64,000 bases of DNA from Alkalibacillus salilacus (lineage in GTDB: Bacteria; Bacillota; Bacilli; Bacillales; Alkalibacillaceae): NCBI RefSeq assembly GCF_030812915.1, contig NZ_JAUSTQ010000003.1, forward strand, positions 238,777-302,776. The letters are read 5' to 3'. The position numbers were made by a program, and so were the translations under genes. Below, piece by piece: positions 50,016 to 60,017 of this stretch (within the stretch, counting starts at the first letter, position 1; every line of letters begins with the position of its first letter). Below the pieces are notes generated by a model. That model was given only the letters and a program-made list of their open reading frames with translations, was not told the origin of the DNA and did no database searches.

Positions 50016-50462
50016 TCAATCTGTTTTATAACCATTTACAAATGGTTGTGTTAAATTATGAATTTGTGACAAACATGTGTGGTAGGCTTCCAATTGCTCT
50101 TGTAATTTTTCAACTTTATCTGGTTGTTCAAACTCACCATATTCTTCTTTTAACCGTTTGAGTTGAGCAATCAAATCATCAAATCGTTCAATTTCTTGTT
50201 TGGGAATCTCTTCTTTAAAAGTTTGTAATCGTTGTCTTCCCAACTGTTTTCGATCTTTCTTAGCAAGTTCAATCGCCTGATCATAATGTTTTCTTAAATT
50301 AGCATTCCAACGAAAGCCACAAGCTTGAGCAGTTCGATTGAGCTTTTCCCCCACTGACTGAAATGCTTTCATTTGAGTTTTTCCTTCTCTTATGTAGCGA
50401 ATAACCGTTTCAGCCAATAATAAATCTTCATCTTTAGTCCATGCATCTTGTCTTGTCGTCAC
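50016..50462 (-). CDS. ylbO: RsfA-family sporulation transcription factor YlbO
   Basis: Myb/SANT-like DNA-binding domain in residues about 5-60 ([34 protein letters not shown]), then a coiled coil (about 65-130). RsfA tunes sigma-F/sigma-E genes in B. subtilis and YlbO is its paralogue. 148 aa from a GTG behind AAAGGAGGGA. Position between rpmF and ylbP supports ylbO. Confidence 0.88.
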   Translation of the reverse strand: MTTRQDAWTKDEDLLLAETVIRYIREGKTQMKAFQSVGEKLNRTAQACGFRWNANLRKHYDQAIELAKKDRKQLGRQRLQTFKEEIPKQEIERFDDLIAQLKRLKEEYGEFEQPDKVEKLQEQLEAYHTCLSQIHNLTQPFVNGYKTD

Positions 50463-50533
50463 GTCTATCCCTCCTTTACTAGCAATCATTACTAGTAAGG
50501 TATGCATCTAGAAGATTAGATAGACTAGTGAAT

Positions 50534-51298
50534 TTATTTTCGATTAAAAAATTGAGCAACCGCTTGATGATGAGCTTCGCTAACCCACAAATAACTACAA
50601 GATTCAACTTCATCATCCATACGAGTTTTTAACATTTGTAAATCAAATTGTTGCAACCATTGTTGCTTCCAATGTATTAATTGTTCAATGTCACGATTAA
50701 GAAAGGGTGTTATAAGCCCACTTTCCCAAATATAATCATTATATGAAAATACTCCTTGAGCAAAACGAATGGCAATTAATTGATCAGCTTCGCGAACATC
50801 GGCCTTTACTAACCAATAATAGGCATCTTGATTATGAATTCGCTCATATAGTAAAGTGCCACCACCCCAACCAGTTGAAATACCAAGTTGACCTTGTGTG
50901 AACCCATAATTGCTCCCTGACTGAACAAAGCGAAAATCACAAGCACTCGCAAGCTCCATACCGCCACCTCGAGCTAGTCCATTCATCCACGCCACCGTTG
51001 GAACAGATAATGTTGTTAACTTCCATAGAACAGATTTCATCGGCTCTAACATGGCAAGAGCTTCTGGTTGCGTTAAATCACCGTGAAATTCAGATAAATC
51101 ACCACCTGCACAAAAAGCTTCTCCTGCACCTTTAATGATCACTAGTTTTGTATGTGGATTGTTATGTAGCTGGTCAATAGCTTGATGCAATTGTTGAATC
51201 ATTTGTGATGATAAAGCATTACGCTTTTCTGGTCGATTTAACGTGATGGTTGTCACATTAAAGGCTTCACTGTAATCCACATTGATTAAATTTTCCAT
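50534..51298 (-). CDS. Enoyl-CoA hydratase/isomerase family protein
   Basis: Crotonase-fold protein. Oxyanion-hole sequences GAGEAFCAGGDLSEF and LARGGGMELASACDFRF are present, as is the N-terminal LNRPEKRNALSSQMI. The second catalytic Glu position in GQLGISTGWGGG is replaced by other residues, so it may not be a standard hydratase. Could be a thioesterase or isomerase. 254 aa from ATG behind AGGTGA. It is an addition to the B. subtilis gene order, between rpmF and ylbO. Confidence 0.85.
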   Translation of the reverse strand: MENLINVDYSEAFNVTTITLNRPEKRNALSSQMIQQLHQAIDQLHNNPHTKLVIIKGAGEAFCAGGDLSEFHGDLTQPEALAMLEPMKSVLWKLTTLSVPTVAWMNGLARGGGMELASACDFRFVQSGSNYGFTQGQLGISTGWGGGTLLYERIHNQDAYYWLVKADVREADQLIAIRFAQGVFSYNDYIWESGLITPFLNRDIEQLIHWKQQWLQQFDLQMLKTRMDDEVESCSYLWVSEAHHQAVAQFFNRK

Positions 51299-51330
51299 TA
51301 TATTCACCTACATGATGAGATTAGTTAATA

Positions 51331-51359
51331 AAAAAGATGCCTCTTGTTGAGACATCTTA
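51331..51359 (-). terminator. Terminator after rpmF
   Basis: AAGATGTCTC / GAGGCATCTT with a 5-nt loop and T6 on the minus strand; 22 bp after the rpmF stop. Confidence 0.82.
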
Positions 51360-51380
51360 ATTAGTTAATGGGATGTTGAT

Positions 51381-51554
51381 TTATTTCTCAACAACCTCTT
51401 TTCCGTTGTAATGACCACATTCTGCACATACGTGGTGAGGTTTTGCATATTCACCACAATTTTGGCATTCTACCATACCTGGTAAATGTAGTTTTTTGTG
51501 CGTACGACGTTGGCGTTTCACTTTACTTGAAGTTTTGCGCTTAGGTACTGCCAT
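51381..51554 (-). CDS. rpmF: 50S ribosomal protein L32
   Basis: 57-aa ribosomal protein: [20 protein letters not shown], then the zinc ribbon CQNCG and CAECG. The four cysteines make it the zinc-binding form. ATG at 51552-51554 is behind AAGGAGG. It follows ylbN, the DUF177 gene that precedes rpmF in nearly all bacteria. Confidence 0.97.
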   Translation of the reverse strand: MAVPKRKTSSKVKRQRRTHKKLHLPGMVECQNCGEYAKPHHVCAECGHYNGKEVVEK

Positions 51555-51604
51555 GTTCTACACCTCCTTAAATCATTAATCAGTCCGTTTTAGGATCGAT
51601 TGAA

Positions 51605-52165
51605 TTATTCATCATCTTCAAAATATTGTTTTAGGGATGAGAGTCTAGGATCTACTTTCTTTTGTTGTTCTGATTGCTTTTCTTGCTTGAATTTTTCTTG
51701 CTGTATCGCTTCTTGCTCTAAGTATTCATCTTCACCTAGAACTGTAAATCCTTCTTGCTCATCAATAACATCCTCGATTTTAGTATCTTCACTAAAAACA
51801 CGAATGGGGACTTCCAATAAAATATTTTCCTTGATATAAGGCGTTAAGTCAAGGACTTCACGGTCAACGAAAAAGATTTCTTCATCTTTAGAGGCTTTAT
51901 ATTCCACTTGAGTGAATTGTTCATATGCTTCAACCGCAAAAGGATAAGGCACATCAACTAATGTTCTTGCACATGGCAAGATCATTTCACCAGCAACATT
52001 TATCCGAAATGTATAAATACCTTGATTTAGCGTCGCTTCAATCGTGACATCGACTGTTCCAATCCGGCGAATATCATTATCGAGATCCTCTAAATCACTA
52101 ACATCAACCGTTTCCGTGATCGTGTACGGCGTATGTGCCGCAATTTTTTGTAATGCAATATTCAT
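51605..52165 (-). CDS. ylbN: YlbN/YceD family protein (DUF177)
   Basis: Conserved upstream partner of rpmF; E. coli YceD influences 23S rRNA. Motifs VDVTIEATLNQGIYTFRI, LPCARTLVDVPYPF and the acidic tail are typical. 186 aa from ATG behind GAGGTGAT. The last 45 residues are rich in E, Q and K and probably disordered. Confidence 0.9.
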   Translation of the reverse strand: MNIALQKIAAHTPYTITETVDVSDLEDLDNDIRRIGTVDVTIEATLNQGIYTFRINVAGEMILPCARTLVDVPYPFAVEAYEQFTQVEYKASKDEEIFFVDREVLDLTPYIKENILLEVPIRVFSEDTKIEDVIDEQEGFTVLGEDEYLEQEAIQQEKFKQEKQSEQQKKVDPRLSSLKQYFEDDE

Positions 52166-52290
52166 TATAATCACCTCAAGGCAACAAGAGTTATTTTAAA
52201 AGGTATTCAGCCTTTTGTCAATATTTTTTCTTAACACCATCATAAATCATACATATTCTTATTATTTATATTCATCATACCATATCTCCC

Positions 52291-52319
52291 TTGTTTTTTA
52301 AGCGATTTATTTCTACGAT
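52291..52319 (+). promoter_or_regulatory. Candidate promoter of tmcAL
   Basis: TTGTTT, 17-bp spacer, TACGAT, 32 bp before the start codon. Confidence 0.45.
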
Positions 52320-52351
52320 AGACTTAATGATAATAAAAAGGATGAGTTTAA

Positions 52352-53566
52352 ATGAAAGCATGTGGCCTGATCGTTGAATATAACCCGTTTCATAATGGAC
52401 ATTTATACCATCAGGAAGCTTCTCGTACAAAAACAAATGCAGAAGTTACTGTTGCGGTTATGAGTAGTTCTTTCTTACAACGTGGAGAACCAGCAATTAT
52501 TGATAAATTCTCTCGCACCCAAGCAGCCCTTGAGCACGGCGTTGATATTGTAGTCGAGCTCCCGTTTATCTATGCCGTCCAATATGCTGACCTTTTTGCT
52601 TATGGGGCCGTCTCAATCCTAAATGCATTAGGTGTCGATTACCTATGCTTCGGAAGTGAATCCGGAGATATTACGGAATTCACTAAGAATTACGATTATT
52701 TTAATGCACATGAAGACCTGTTCAATGAGATCAGACAAAACCATTTGAATGAAGGCGAATCATTTCCTCAAGCTAGCACCAAAGCCTATGAAGCAATTGG
52801 TTTACGCGATGGTAAGCTTGATTTAGGTCAACCGAATAACATTCTTGGATTCAGCTATGTCAAAGCATTACGTCATCTAAACAGTTATATTCAACCCGAA
52901 ACGATCACTCGTACTAAAAGTCATTATCATGATGAAACGATTGATTACTCTATCGCTTCGGCAACAAGCATTCGTAAGGACCTATTTAACGCGGGAGAAT
53001 TATCCGATTTATCAAGAAAGGCATTACCTGAAGAGACGATTAAACAATTAATTAACTACCAACAGGCAAGCGGATTATGGCATGAATGGGAATTATATTT
53101 TTCATACCTACAATTACTTGTTCAAACGCATTCTCATGAACAATTACGTCATATTCACGGTATGATTGAAGGCTTGGAATTTCGTCTTAAACAAACAGTT
53201 AACCAGGCAAATAATTTTCAAGAGTGGATGGAACTATTAAAAACGAAACGTTATACATGGACACGCCTACAAAGAATGTTCGTTCATTTATTAACAAACA
53301 CAACTAAAACAGAAGTCGATCAATACAAAGAACGAAAGGAACCACCTTATATACGTTTACTTGGCATGAGTTCAAGAGGTCGAGAATGGATCAATCTACG
53401 CAAAAAATCATTAGACGTTCCACTCATAACAAATCTTCAGCAATTAAGCGATCCACTCTTGAACATAGAAGAACGTGCAACTGATGCCTATTATAGTCCT
53501 ATACCTCCTCAAAAAAGATATTCATTAAAGCGGCAGGAAATTAAAGGTCCAATCATACTTAAGTGA
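52352..53566 (+). CDS. tmcAL: tRNA(Met) cytidine acetate ligase TmcAL (YlbM)
   Basis: Makes N4-acetylcytidine at the wobble position of elongator tRNA-Met from acetate and ATP. Nucleotidyltransferase signature GLIVEYNPFHNGHLYH at the N-terminus; FGSESGDI and the tRNA-binding helical C-terminal half are present. 404 aa; AAGGATGA upstream. Its divergence from ylbN matches the B. subtilis order. Confidence 0.93.
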   Translation: MKACGLIVEYNPFHNGHLYHQEASRTKTNAEVTVAVMSSSFLQRGEPAIIDKFSRTQAALEHGVDIVVELPFIYAVQYADLFAYGAVSILNALGVDYLCFGSESGDITEFTKNYDYFNAHEDLFNEIRQNHLNEGESFPQASTKAYEAIGLRDGKLDLGQPNNILGFSYVKALRHLNSYIQPETITRTKSHYHDETIDYSIASATSIRKDLFNAGELSDLSRKALPEETIKQLINYQQASGLWHEWELYFSYLQLLVQTHSHEQLRHIHGMIEGLEFRLKQTVNQANNFQEWMELLKTKRYTWTRLQRMFVHLLTNTTKTEVDQYKERKEPPYIRLLGMSSRGREWINLRKKSLDVPLITNLQQLSDPLLNIEERATDAYYSPIPPQKRYSLKRQEIKGPIILK

Positions 53567-53584
53567 ATAATACTTATTTAAAAT

Positions 53585-53627
53585 AAAACTCGAACGATTC
53601 AAGAAAGAGAAATCGTTCGAGTTTATT
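53585..53627. terminator. Bidirectional terminator between tmcAL and ylbL
   Basis: AAACTCGAACGATT / AATCGTTCGAGTTT with about a 12-nt loop, between convergent genes. Confidence 0.84.
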
Positions 53628-53641
53628 TAATGACCTGTTCT

Positions 53642-54664
53642 CTAGTTTTCCATAGATTCTAAATATTCAACAGCGTCTTGGAAAGTATCAACTGGCACAA
53701 CTTCAAACGACGCATCTATTTCTTCTGCCGTCTTTTGAGCTACTTCATAATTTGATCCTTCACGACCATTTTCATTAGCAGCGAAAAATAAATCAGCACT
53801 GTCTTCCTCCGCGGCAACAATTTTCTTATCAATACCACCAATCGGACCGACTTGACCATTGTAATCTATTTCACCCGTGCCAACGATATTTAATCCATTG
53901 GTTAGGTCTTCATCCGTCAATCGATTATAAACTTCTAAAGCAAACATCAGCCCAGCACTTGGCCCTCCGATTTGACCACTATCATACTCAACTTCTGGTT
54001 CCACAGACACATCTCGGTCTGTCACAAGTGAAACACCCATTCCTGGTCGTTCAGGCTCTTGAGGTAACGGAGCCAGTTCTACACTGACGTTCATTTCCTC
54101 CTCTTCTCTTAATAGGGTTACATCTATGGTATCTCCCATATCAAAAGATGATGTTCGTTCAATTATATCGTTTGTTGACTCAATTGCTTGACCATTGATA
54201 GCGATAATTTCATCTCCTGGTTCGATCACATCACTTGCAGGCATATCAGACAAGACACCAGCTACAAATGTACCATTATAATCAATTGTGATATCAGCGT
54301 CTGCCGCTTCATAAGCAACGACTGTCGCCGCTTCTTGAGAATTCTCCATATAATGCAGTTGAGTTTCCATGTATTCTTCTTGACTAATACCTTCTGGGCG
54401 CACTTCTTCAAGATCAACGATGTCATAATGATCTTGTAACATAGCCCACCCATAATATATAGGTGTCGCTTGACCACCACGTACTGTCACTAAATTAAAT
54501 TGCCCTTCACTTCTTTCTGTTCCTTCGATTTCAACAACATCGGTCAATGATGTCGTATCACCTGGTTGATATATATAATAGTCCAACTTATAAAACGAAA
54601 GAAACGCGGCAATTGCAATAGTTAAGACTAAAATTACTAAATGTTTTCTATTAAATCCCATCAT
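53642..54664 (-). CDS. ylbL: SepM/YlbL-type PDZ-Lon membrane protease
   Basis: Membrane-anchored serine protease: one N-terminal helix (about 8-25), a PDZ domain (about 125-200, DEIIAINGQAIESTNDI), then a Lon-like catalytic domain with the Ser in GGPSAGLMFALEVY and the Lys in GIDKKIVAAEE. 340 aa. Starts next to the ylbK stop; two tandem ATG codons are possible. In B. subtilis YlbL helps degrade division-related proteins; target here is unknown. Confidence 0.92.
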   Translation of the reverse strand: MMGFNRKHLVILVLTIAIAAFLSFYKLDYYIYQPGDTTSLTDVVEIEGTERSEGQFNLVTVRGGQATPIYYGWAMLQDHYDIVDLEEVRPEGISQEEYMETQLHYMENSQEAATVVAYEAADADITIDYNGTFVAGVLSDMPASDVIEPGDEIIAINGQAIESTNDIIERTSSFDMGDTIDVTLLREEEEMNVSVELAPLPQEPERPGMGVSLVTDRDVSVEPEVEYDSGQIGGPSAGLMFALEVYNRLTDEDLTNGLNIVGTGEIDYNGQVGPIGGIDKKIVAAEEDSADLFFAANENGREGSNYEVAQKTAEEIDASFEVVPVDTFQDAVEYLESMEN

Positions 54665-55444
54665 TTATTGGTTCCAACCTTTCACTAACGTTTGAATTTC
54701 TGCTATCCGTCTTCCCGCTTCTTCTTCTCCTTTTTGTAAGATTTCTGCAGTGTTTGAATAATTCCGAGAACTAAACTGATAAACTTCTGGTCGCATGACA
54801 ACATCTGCATCAATCATCATATGGTCTGTGATATCATCTTGCATAATATCAATACTTTGCATGATGACATCATAAATTGATTGAATGTCATCATTTGCTT
54901 CAAATTTAGAGCAATCCACGGCTATGACAATATCTGCCCCCATATCACGAACAACTGAAATAGGAACACGGTCAATAACCCCACCGTCAACTAGAAATTG
55001 ATCATTTATCTTTTCTGGAACAAAAACCCCTGGAATCGAAATGCTCGCTCGTACAGCAGATGCCGCATCCCCATCACGAAAAACTACTTTGTCTCCTGTA
55101 TATAAATCTGTTGCCACAATCGACATCGGAGTTGTGAATTCTTCAATATTCTTTTCATATGTAAATAAACGAATATACGATTTGATTCTTTCTCCTTGTA
55201 ACAATCCCATTCTAGGTACTGAAACATCCATGAAATATTTGCGTTTAAATGTTAAAGCCAATTTATATAAGTCATCAACATCTTGTCCTGCAGCATAAAA
55301 AGCTCCTATTAAGGCGCCCATACTACTTCCAGCAATATAATCGATAGGAATCTCATGCTCTGTTAATTTCTTTATGACACCGAGATGAGAGAAACCCCTC
55401 GCCCCGCCAGAACCTAATGCTAAACCAATCGTTGGTCGTGTCAT
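54665..55444 (-). CDS. ylbK: Patatin-like phospholipase YlbK (RssA family)
   Basis: Predicted serine esterase with the patatin Ser-Asp dyad: oxyanion loop GSGGARGFSHLGVI, nucleophile GSSMG (YIAGSSMGALIG), and the Asp in FLVDGGVIDRVP. 259 aa from ATG behind AGAGGTG. Directly followed by ylbL. Substrate not known. Confidence 0.92.
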   Translation of the reverse strand: MTRPTIGLALGSGGARGFSHLGVIKKLTEHEIPIDYIAGSSMGALIGAFYAAGQDVDDLYKLALTFKRKYFMDVSVPRMGLLQGERIKSYIRLFTYEKNIEEFTTPMSIVATDLYTGDKVVFRDGDAASAVRASISIPGVFVPEKINDQFLVDGGVIDRVPISVVRDMGADIVIAVDCSKFEANDDIQSIYDVIMQSIDIMQDDITDHMMIDADVVMRPEVYQFSSRNYSNTAEILQKGEEEAGRRIAEIQTLVKGWNQ

Positions 55445-55575
55445 TCTAACACCTCTTCTAGATAATAAGCCCATAGCATATATATAGACAAGCCACATTT
55501 ACAAGTGCTCTATTAATGCATATTTTACTATGCTCCAACTTATTCGTACAGTTAGACTGCAAGGAGGCAACAAAC

Positions 55576-56796
55576 TTGTTCAAATTTGCCACATTCTATT
55601 ATGCCTTGATTGTATTATTCTTTGCAATTACTATGATTATTTTCCCAGATCAAACATACGAAGCTTCCATTCGAGGACTTACGTTATGGACTGAAATTGT
55701 GTTCCCATCATTACTTCCTTTTTTTATCATAGCAGAATTATTACTAGCCTTTGGTGTCGTTAGACTAATTGGAATATTATTAGAACCACTCATGCGCCCT
55801 CTGTTTAACTTACCAGGTGCTGGTGGTGTTGCTATTGCAATGGGACTTGTAAGCGGTTATCCATCCGGAGCCAAAATTGCTACGCGTTTATATGAAGAAA
55901 AAGCCATATCGACTATAGAAGCAGAAAGATTAATTGCTTTTACGAATGCTTCCAACCCTTTATTTATCTTTGGTGCAGTTGCAATAGGCTTTTTTCATAA
56001 CCCAACATTGGGATGGCTTATTGCGATTAGTCATTACGGAGCCAGTCTATTAGTAGGTGTGTGCATGCGTTTTTATTACCGAAATTCGGACACTAGAAAT
56101 GAGAAAACCAATCACTATTCCTCGTCATCACTTGGAGAAAAAATTAAACACACGTTATCCACTCCACAACCACAGCAACAAAAACCACTCGGACAACATC
56201 TTGGAGATGCTGTATATTCTTCAGTCAAAACATTAGTTATGATTGGCGGTTTTATAATACTTTTTTCTGTGATTAATAAATTGCTGTTTTTATCTGGTGT
56301 TTCAGAATGGCTAAGTTCTATTTTAGAAAAAGGGCTTCAATTTATTTCTCAACCTGGAGAATTAGCACTTCCTATCATAAGTGGAATATTTGAAATTACA
56401 TTAGGGGCACAAATGGTTGCACAAACAGATCAAGCCACTTTATTTGTACAAGTCATCTTTGTTAGTTTGTTACTAGCTTTCAATGGACTATCCATCCATT
56501 CACAAGTTGCCAGTATCATTGCAAACACTGAAATCCGTTACAAACCCTACCTGATTGGACGTTTATTACATATGGTATGGGCTGTTATACTTGTATTCCT
56601 CTTATACCAACCTGTTTATTTAGAACGTCAAACATCTAATCCGCAAGACGTTCCAGTTGACACCTCTAAAACAGCAGATCACTGGGTCATTAACCTCTTG
56701 AACGACATCCAAACACTTGGTCCCTTCATCACTAGTTTAACTATATTGGTGACAGTCTGGTTGATTATAAAAAATACGACCCAACGTACTTCATGA
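55576..56796 (+). CDS. ylbJ: Sporulation integral membrane protein YlbJ
   Basis: Polytopic protein of the nucleoside-recognition (Gate) fold; required for normal spore cortex in B. subtilis. Hydrophobic segments at about 4-24, 38-60, 68-90, 120-160, 210-235, 260-330; conserved VSGYPSGAKIATRLYEE. I place the start at the TTG at 55576-55578, behind AAGGAGG, giving 406 aa (B. subtilis 408). Frame upstream is open but unsupported. Divergent from ylbK. Confidence 0.92.
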   Translation: MFKFATFYYALIVLFFAITMIIFPDQTYEASIRGLTLWTEIVFPSLLPFFIIAELLLAFGVVRLIGILLEPLMRPLFNLPGAGGVAIAMGLVSGYPSGAKIATRLYEEKAISTIEAERLIAFTNASNPLFIFGAVAIGFFHNPTLGWLIAISHYGASLLVGVCMRFYYRNSDTRNEKTNHYSSSSLGEKIKHTLSTPQPQQQKPLGQHLGDAVYSSVKTLVMIGGFIILFSVINKLLFLSGVSEWLSSILEKGLQFISQPGELALPIISGIFEITLGAQMVAQTDQATLFVQVIFVSLLLAFNGLSIHSQVASIIANTEIRYKPYLIGRLLHMVWAVILVFLLYQPVYLERQTSNPQDVPVDTSKTADHWVINLLNDIQTLGPFITSLTILVTVWLIIKNTTQRTS

Positions 56797-56804
56797 CGTT
56801 GGGT
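56772..56804 (-). terminator. Terminator after coaD
   Basis: GACCCAACGT / ACGTTGGGTC with an 8-nt loop and GTATTTTT on the minus strand. It overlaps the ylbJ 3' end. Confidence 0.78.
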
Positions 56805-56810
56805 CATTGA

Positions 56811-57861
<1,051 letters not shown>

Positions 57862-57894
57862 GGACTCACCAACTTTATTGTTTATCTCATTAAT

Positions 57895-58075
57895 ATCTTT
57901 ATAGAAGTATAGCGAAATGTCAATGTTACAACAGAAATTTGCTTAAAAATGTATACCTTTTCTTGAAATGGCCATACTGATAACAAGAACGGTAACTGAG
58001 GAATCCGTTCTAGATTCGGAGAAGTCTTATCATTCCCCATAAGACCTTCTTCCGGTTTCTCCTCTCCCTTTTTGT
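57895..58075 (-). ncRNA. Candidate structured leader upstream of rsmD (ylbH-leader type?)
   Basis: A gap of about 640 bp precedes rsmD. Its left half can fold on the minus strand: GGAAGAAGGTCTTAT with ATAAGACTTCTCC, GAATC with GATTC, and GAGGA with TCCTC closing them. A ylbH leader motif has been described upstream of this gene in low-GC Gram-positives. I could not check the covariance model, so the match is a guess. Confidence 0.35.
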
Positions 58076-58097
58076 GCTCTTTGTTAAATGCAAAGAG

Positions 58098-58140
58098 ATT
58101 GTGGCTCTTTTTCAAATAGTTGAAAAAGAGCCGTTTTTTT
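58098..58140 (+). terminator. Orphan plus-strand terminator
   Basis: GGCTCTTTTTCAA / TTGAAAAAGAGCC with a 4-nt loop, then GTTTTTTTATTTTTTT on the plus strand. No plus-strand gene precedes it within 1.2 kb. Confidence 0.75.
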
Positions 58141-58191
58141 ATTTTTTTCTGTTAAAGTTAAGTGTTGATTTTCAAATAACAAAGCACAGAG

Positions 58192-58485
58192 TTGTTGAAT
58201 TGTGAGGAGCAATGCTGGCGACTCCTGCGGGAATAGCACGCGTCTCGAGACCCTGCAGGAAGTGCTTTTCTTCCGAGGGATGCACCTGCGTCTGAAAGTC
58301 AACGCTTCGAAGTAGACTTCCTCGGTGCAAGTTCCAAAGAAGCTTATTCGATGTAGTTACCTGGCTCGAGCCGTGCCCCTGCATAGAAAACACTGTGAAA
58401 AACGAACGTAGTGAGATTGAACAGATGTTGCACTTGTGCCCTATGGGTAAAAGCGTCCACCGATAGTGGATCACAATTTCAACAA
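58192..58485 (+). repeat. Modular palindromic intergenic repeat, copy 4 (modules C and D inserted, 294 bp)
   Basis: Right half of the rsmD upstream gap, ending 20 bp from the next gene. Same ends (TTGTTGAATTGTGA ... TCACAATTTCAACAA) and both CTCGAG palindromes. Site 2 has nearly the copy 1 hairpin. Site 3 holds module C (about 58279-58362; GCACC pairs with GGTGC) and site 4 holds module D (about 58379-58449; CATAG pairs with CTATG). From the end of C through D it looks identical to copy 5 for over 150 nt. Confidence 0.9.
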
Positions 58486-58505
58486 CGGACTTAAACAAAG
58501 TTTTT

Positions 58506-59879
58506 TTATTCAAGTCGTATCTCTTCACTATTCTCTTCAAATGTTCGATTAAATATTTCACTTAGTAAACTTATACTGACATAAAATGACTCATCTGTTT
58601 CAAACCAAGCTGATTGATCAACTTGAAAACGTGTATGATCAATCATGTAAACAGAGCGATTCGAATAAAAGCGGTACTCTTTTTCATCAGACTCCACGAA
58701 CCACTCATGTCGTTGATCAATAGAAAAGCCATAGAGATCAAAAACAGAAATAAAATCATTCATCTTCATATAAACTTGTTCATCTTTACGCTTTAAATCA
58801 TAGTCAACTTGTTCACCATTGATATACAACGGCCTTGTTTCCTCACCAAACAATGAAATAAATGACTCACTTGCATGATTTAACTCAAAAAATTGCGTCT
58901 GATAACCTAATAAATCTGATAACAATTCATCTAAGAGTTGAATGAGCGATCCTTGATGCATTTCTAGATCCATAAGTCGCTGAAATAGTCTACTTTGTTC
59001 TTCATTAGTTAAAGTTTCTGTTAAAGCATTAACACGTGGGTGATCAACGTCTTGTTTATAATACAAATCTGTTAATGTTTGAATGACCTGTTGATCTCGC
59101 TCAACATTGGTTGATACAGATTGCAAATAACTTTCAAACATTTTTTCAGTAGAATTATTTAAGTTACTTACAATAACTAAGTGATCTGTAATAACTTTTT
59201 CTAAATTAGAATTAACAATTAACAGTTGATCATGCGATTGATTAAATGTCTTTTGTAAGGTTTGTAATTTTTTCTGTGAAATGGGCTCATTTGATATGAT
59301 ATTTAAACGGTTCAATCGTTCTTGATAATTCAAAGGCTCTTTCAATTTGATTAACGGTGGCTCTACGGAATCTTCAAATTGCCATTCATAATAATGTATA
59401 TTATTTCGCTCGCTATCAAGCACAGGCGGTCTGATACTATGCCATTGCCCTTGTTTCTTCCCTGATAATGTCATTCGGAAATTTCGCGATTTTTGATCAC
59501 GTTGTTCTGGGTCTAATTTTACGAGCCAATCATTTATGTAATAAACAGATGGAACAATCGTTGTTTTTGAAATTTGATATTCTAAAGTATAAGCTCCTGG
59601 TGATTCGACATTCAACTCACCATTCTCGATCTGACATTCTTCTTCTAGACATGATAAATCATCAGCCTGGCTTGGAACACTTAAAGGGATTTGCATTTTT
59701 GGTAAAGAGTCCATTTGATGTTCAATCATCAAGGTTTCATTAGACTCTGTCACCCTCACTGTTTCATCAATGGCTAAGTTTTTTTCAGAAGTAGAGTCTT
59801 GATATGACGACCAGTGATAGACGCCTAACAATACACTTGTCACTGTTAAAAATACTATTATACTCATGATTGTTCGCAT
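58506..59879 (-). CDS. Unrecognised membrane-anchored or secreted protein
   Basis: 457 aa. N-terminal hydrophobic helix (residues about 3-22) serves as signal or anchor; the remainder is hydrophilic and acidic. A central helical part (about 200-340) is rich in Q, L and E. The last 100 residues (GEQVDYDLKRKDEQVYMKMNDFISVF onward) resemble a copper-amine-oxidase-N-like stalk domain, seen in many Bacillus envelope proteins. A Cys pair occurs near residue 80. ATG chosen behind AGGTG. Not present at this place in B. subtilis. Function unknown. Confidence 0.75.
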   Translation of the reverse strand: MRTIMSIIVFLTVTSVLLGVYHWSSYQDSTSEKNLAIDETVRVTESNETLMIEHQMDSLPKMQIPLSVPSQADDLSCLEEECQIENGELNVESPGAYTLEYQISKTTIVPSVYYINDWLVKLDPEQRDQKSRNFRMTLSGKKQGQWHSIRPPVLDSERNNIHYYEWQFEDSVEPPLIKLKEPLNYQERLNRLNIISNEPISQKKLQTLQKTFNQSHDQLLIVNSNLEKVITDHLVIVSNLNNSTEKMFESYLQSVSTNVERDQQVIQTLTDLYYKQDVDHPRVNALTETLTNEEQSRLFQRLMDLEMHQGSLIQLLDELLSDLLGYQTQFFELNHASESFISLFGEETRPLYINGEQVDYDLKRKDEQVYMKMNDFISVFDLYGFSIDQRHEWFVESDEKEYRFYSNRSVYMIDHTRFQVDQSAWFETDESFYVSISLLSEIFNRTFEENSEEIRLE

Positions 59880-59959
59880 GTTTACGATCACCTGTAGCTT
59901 TCGACTTCATCCAGTGTATAACGTTCATTTTACCAAATTCGACTGAATCAGACTATGAT

Positions 59960-59988
59960 TTCACAAAACAAAGACAACATGCTACATT
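59960..59988 (+). promoter_or_regulatory. Promoter of the gene at 60018
   Basis: TTCACA, 17-bp spacer, TACATT; start point would fall about 20 bp before the start codon. Confidence 0.55.
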
Positions 59989-60017
59989 AAACATGTATCA
60001 AAAGGAGGAACCGAAAA

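Noticed and set aside
57882..58302. Minus-strand open frames before rsmD
   Set aside because: No Shine-Dalgarno, low-complexity composition, and they cross stem structures and the repeat.
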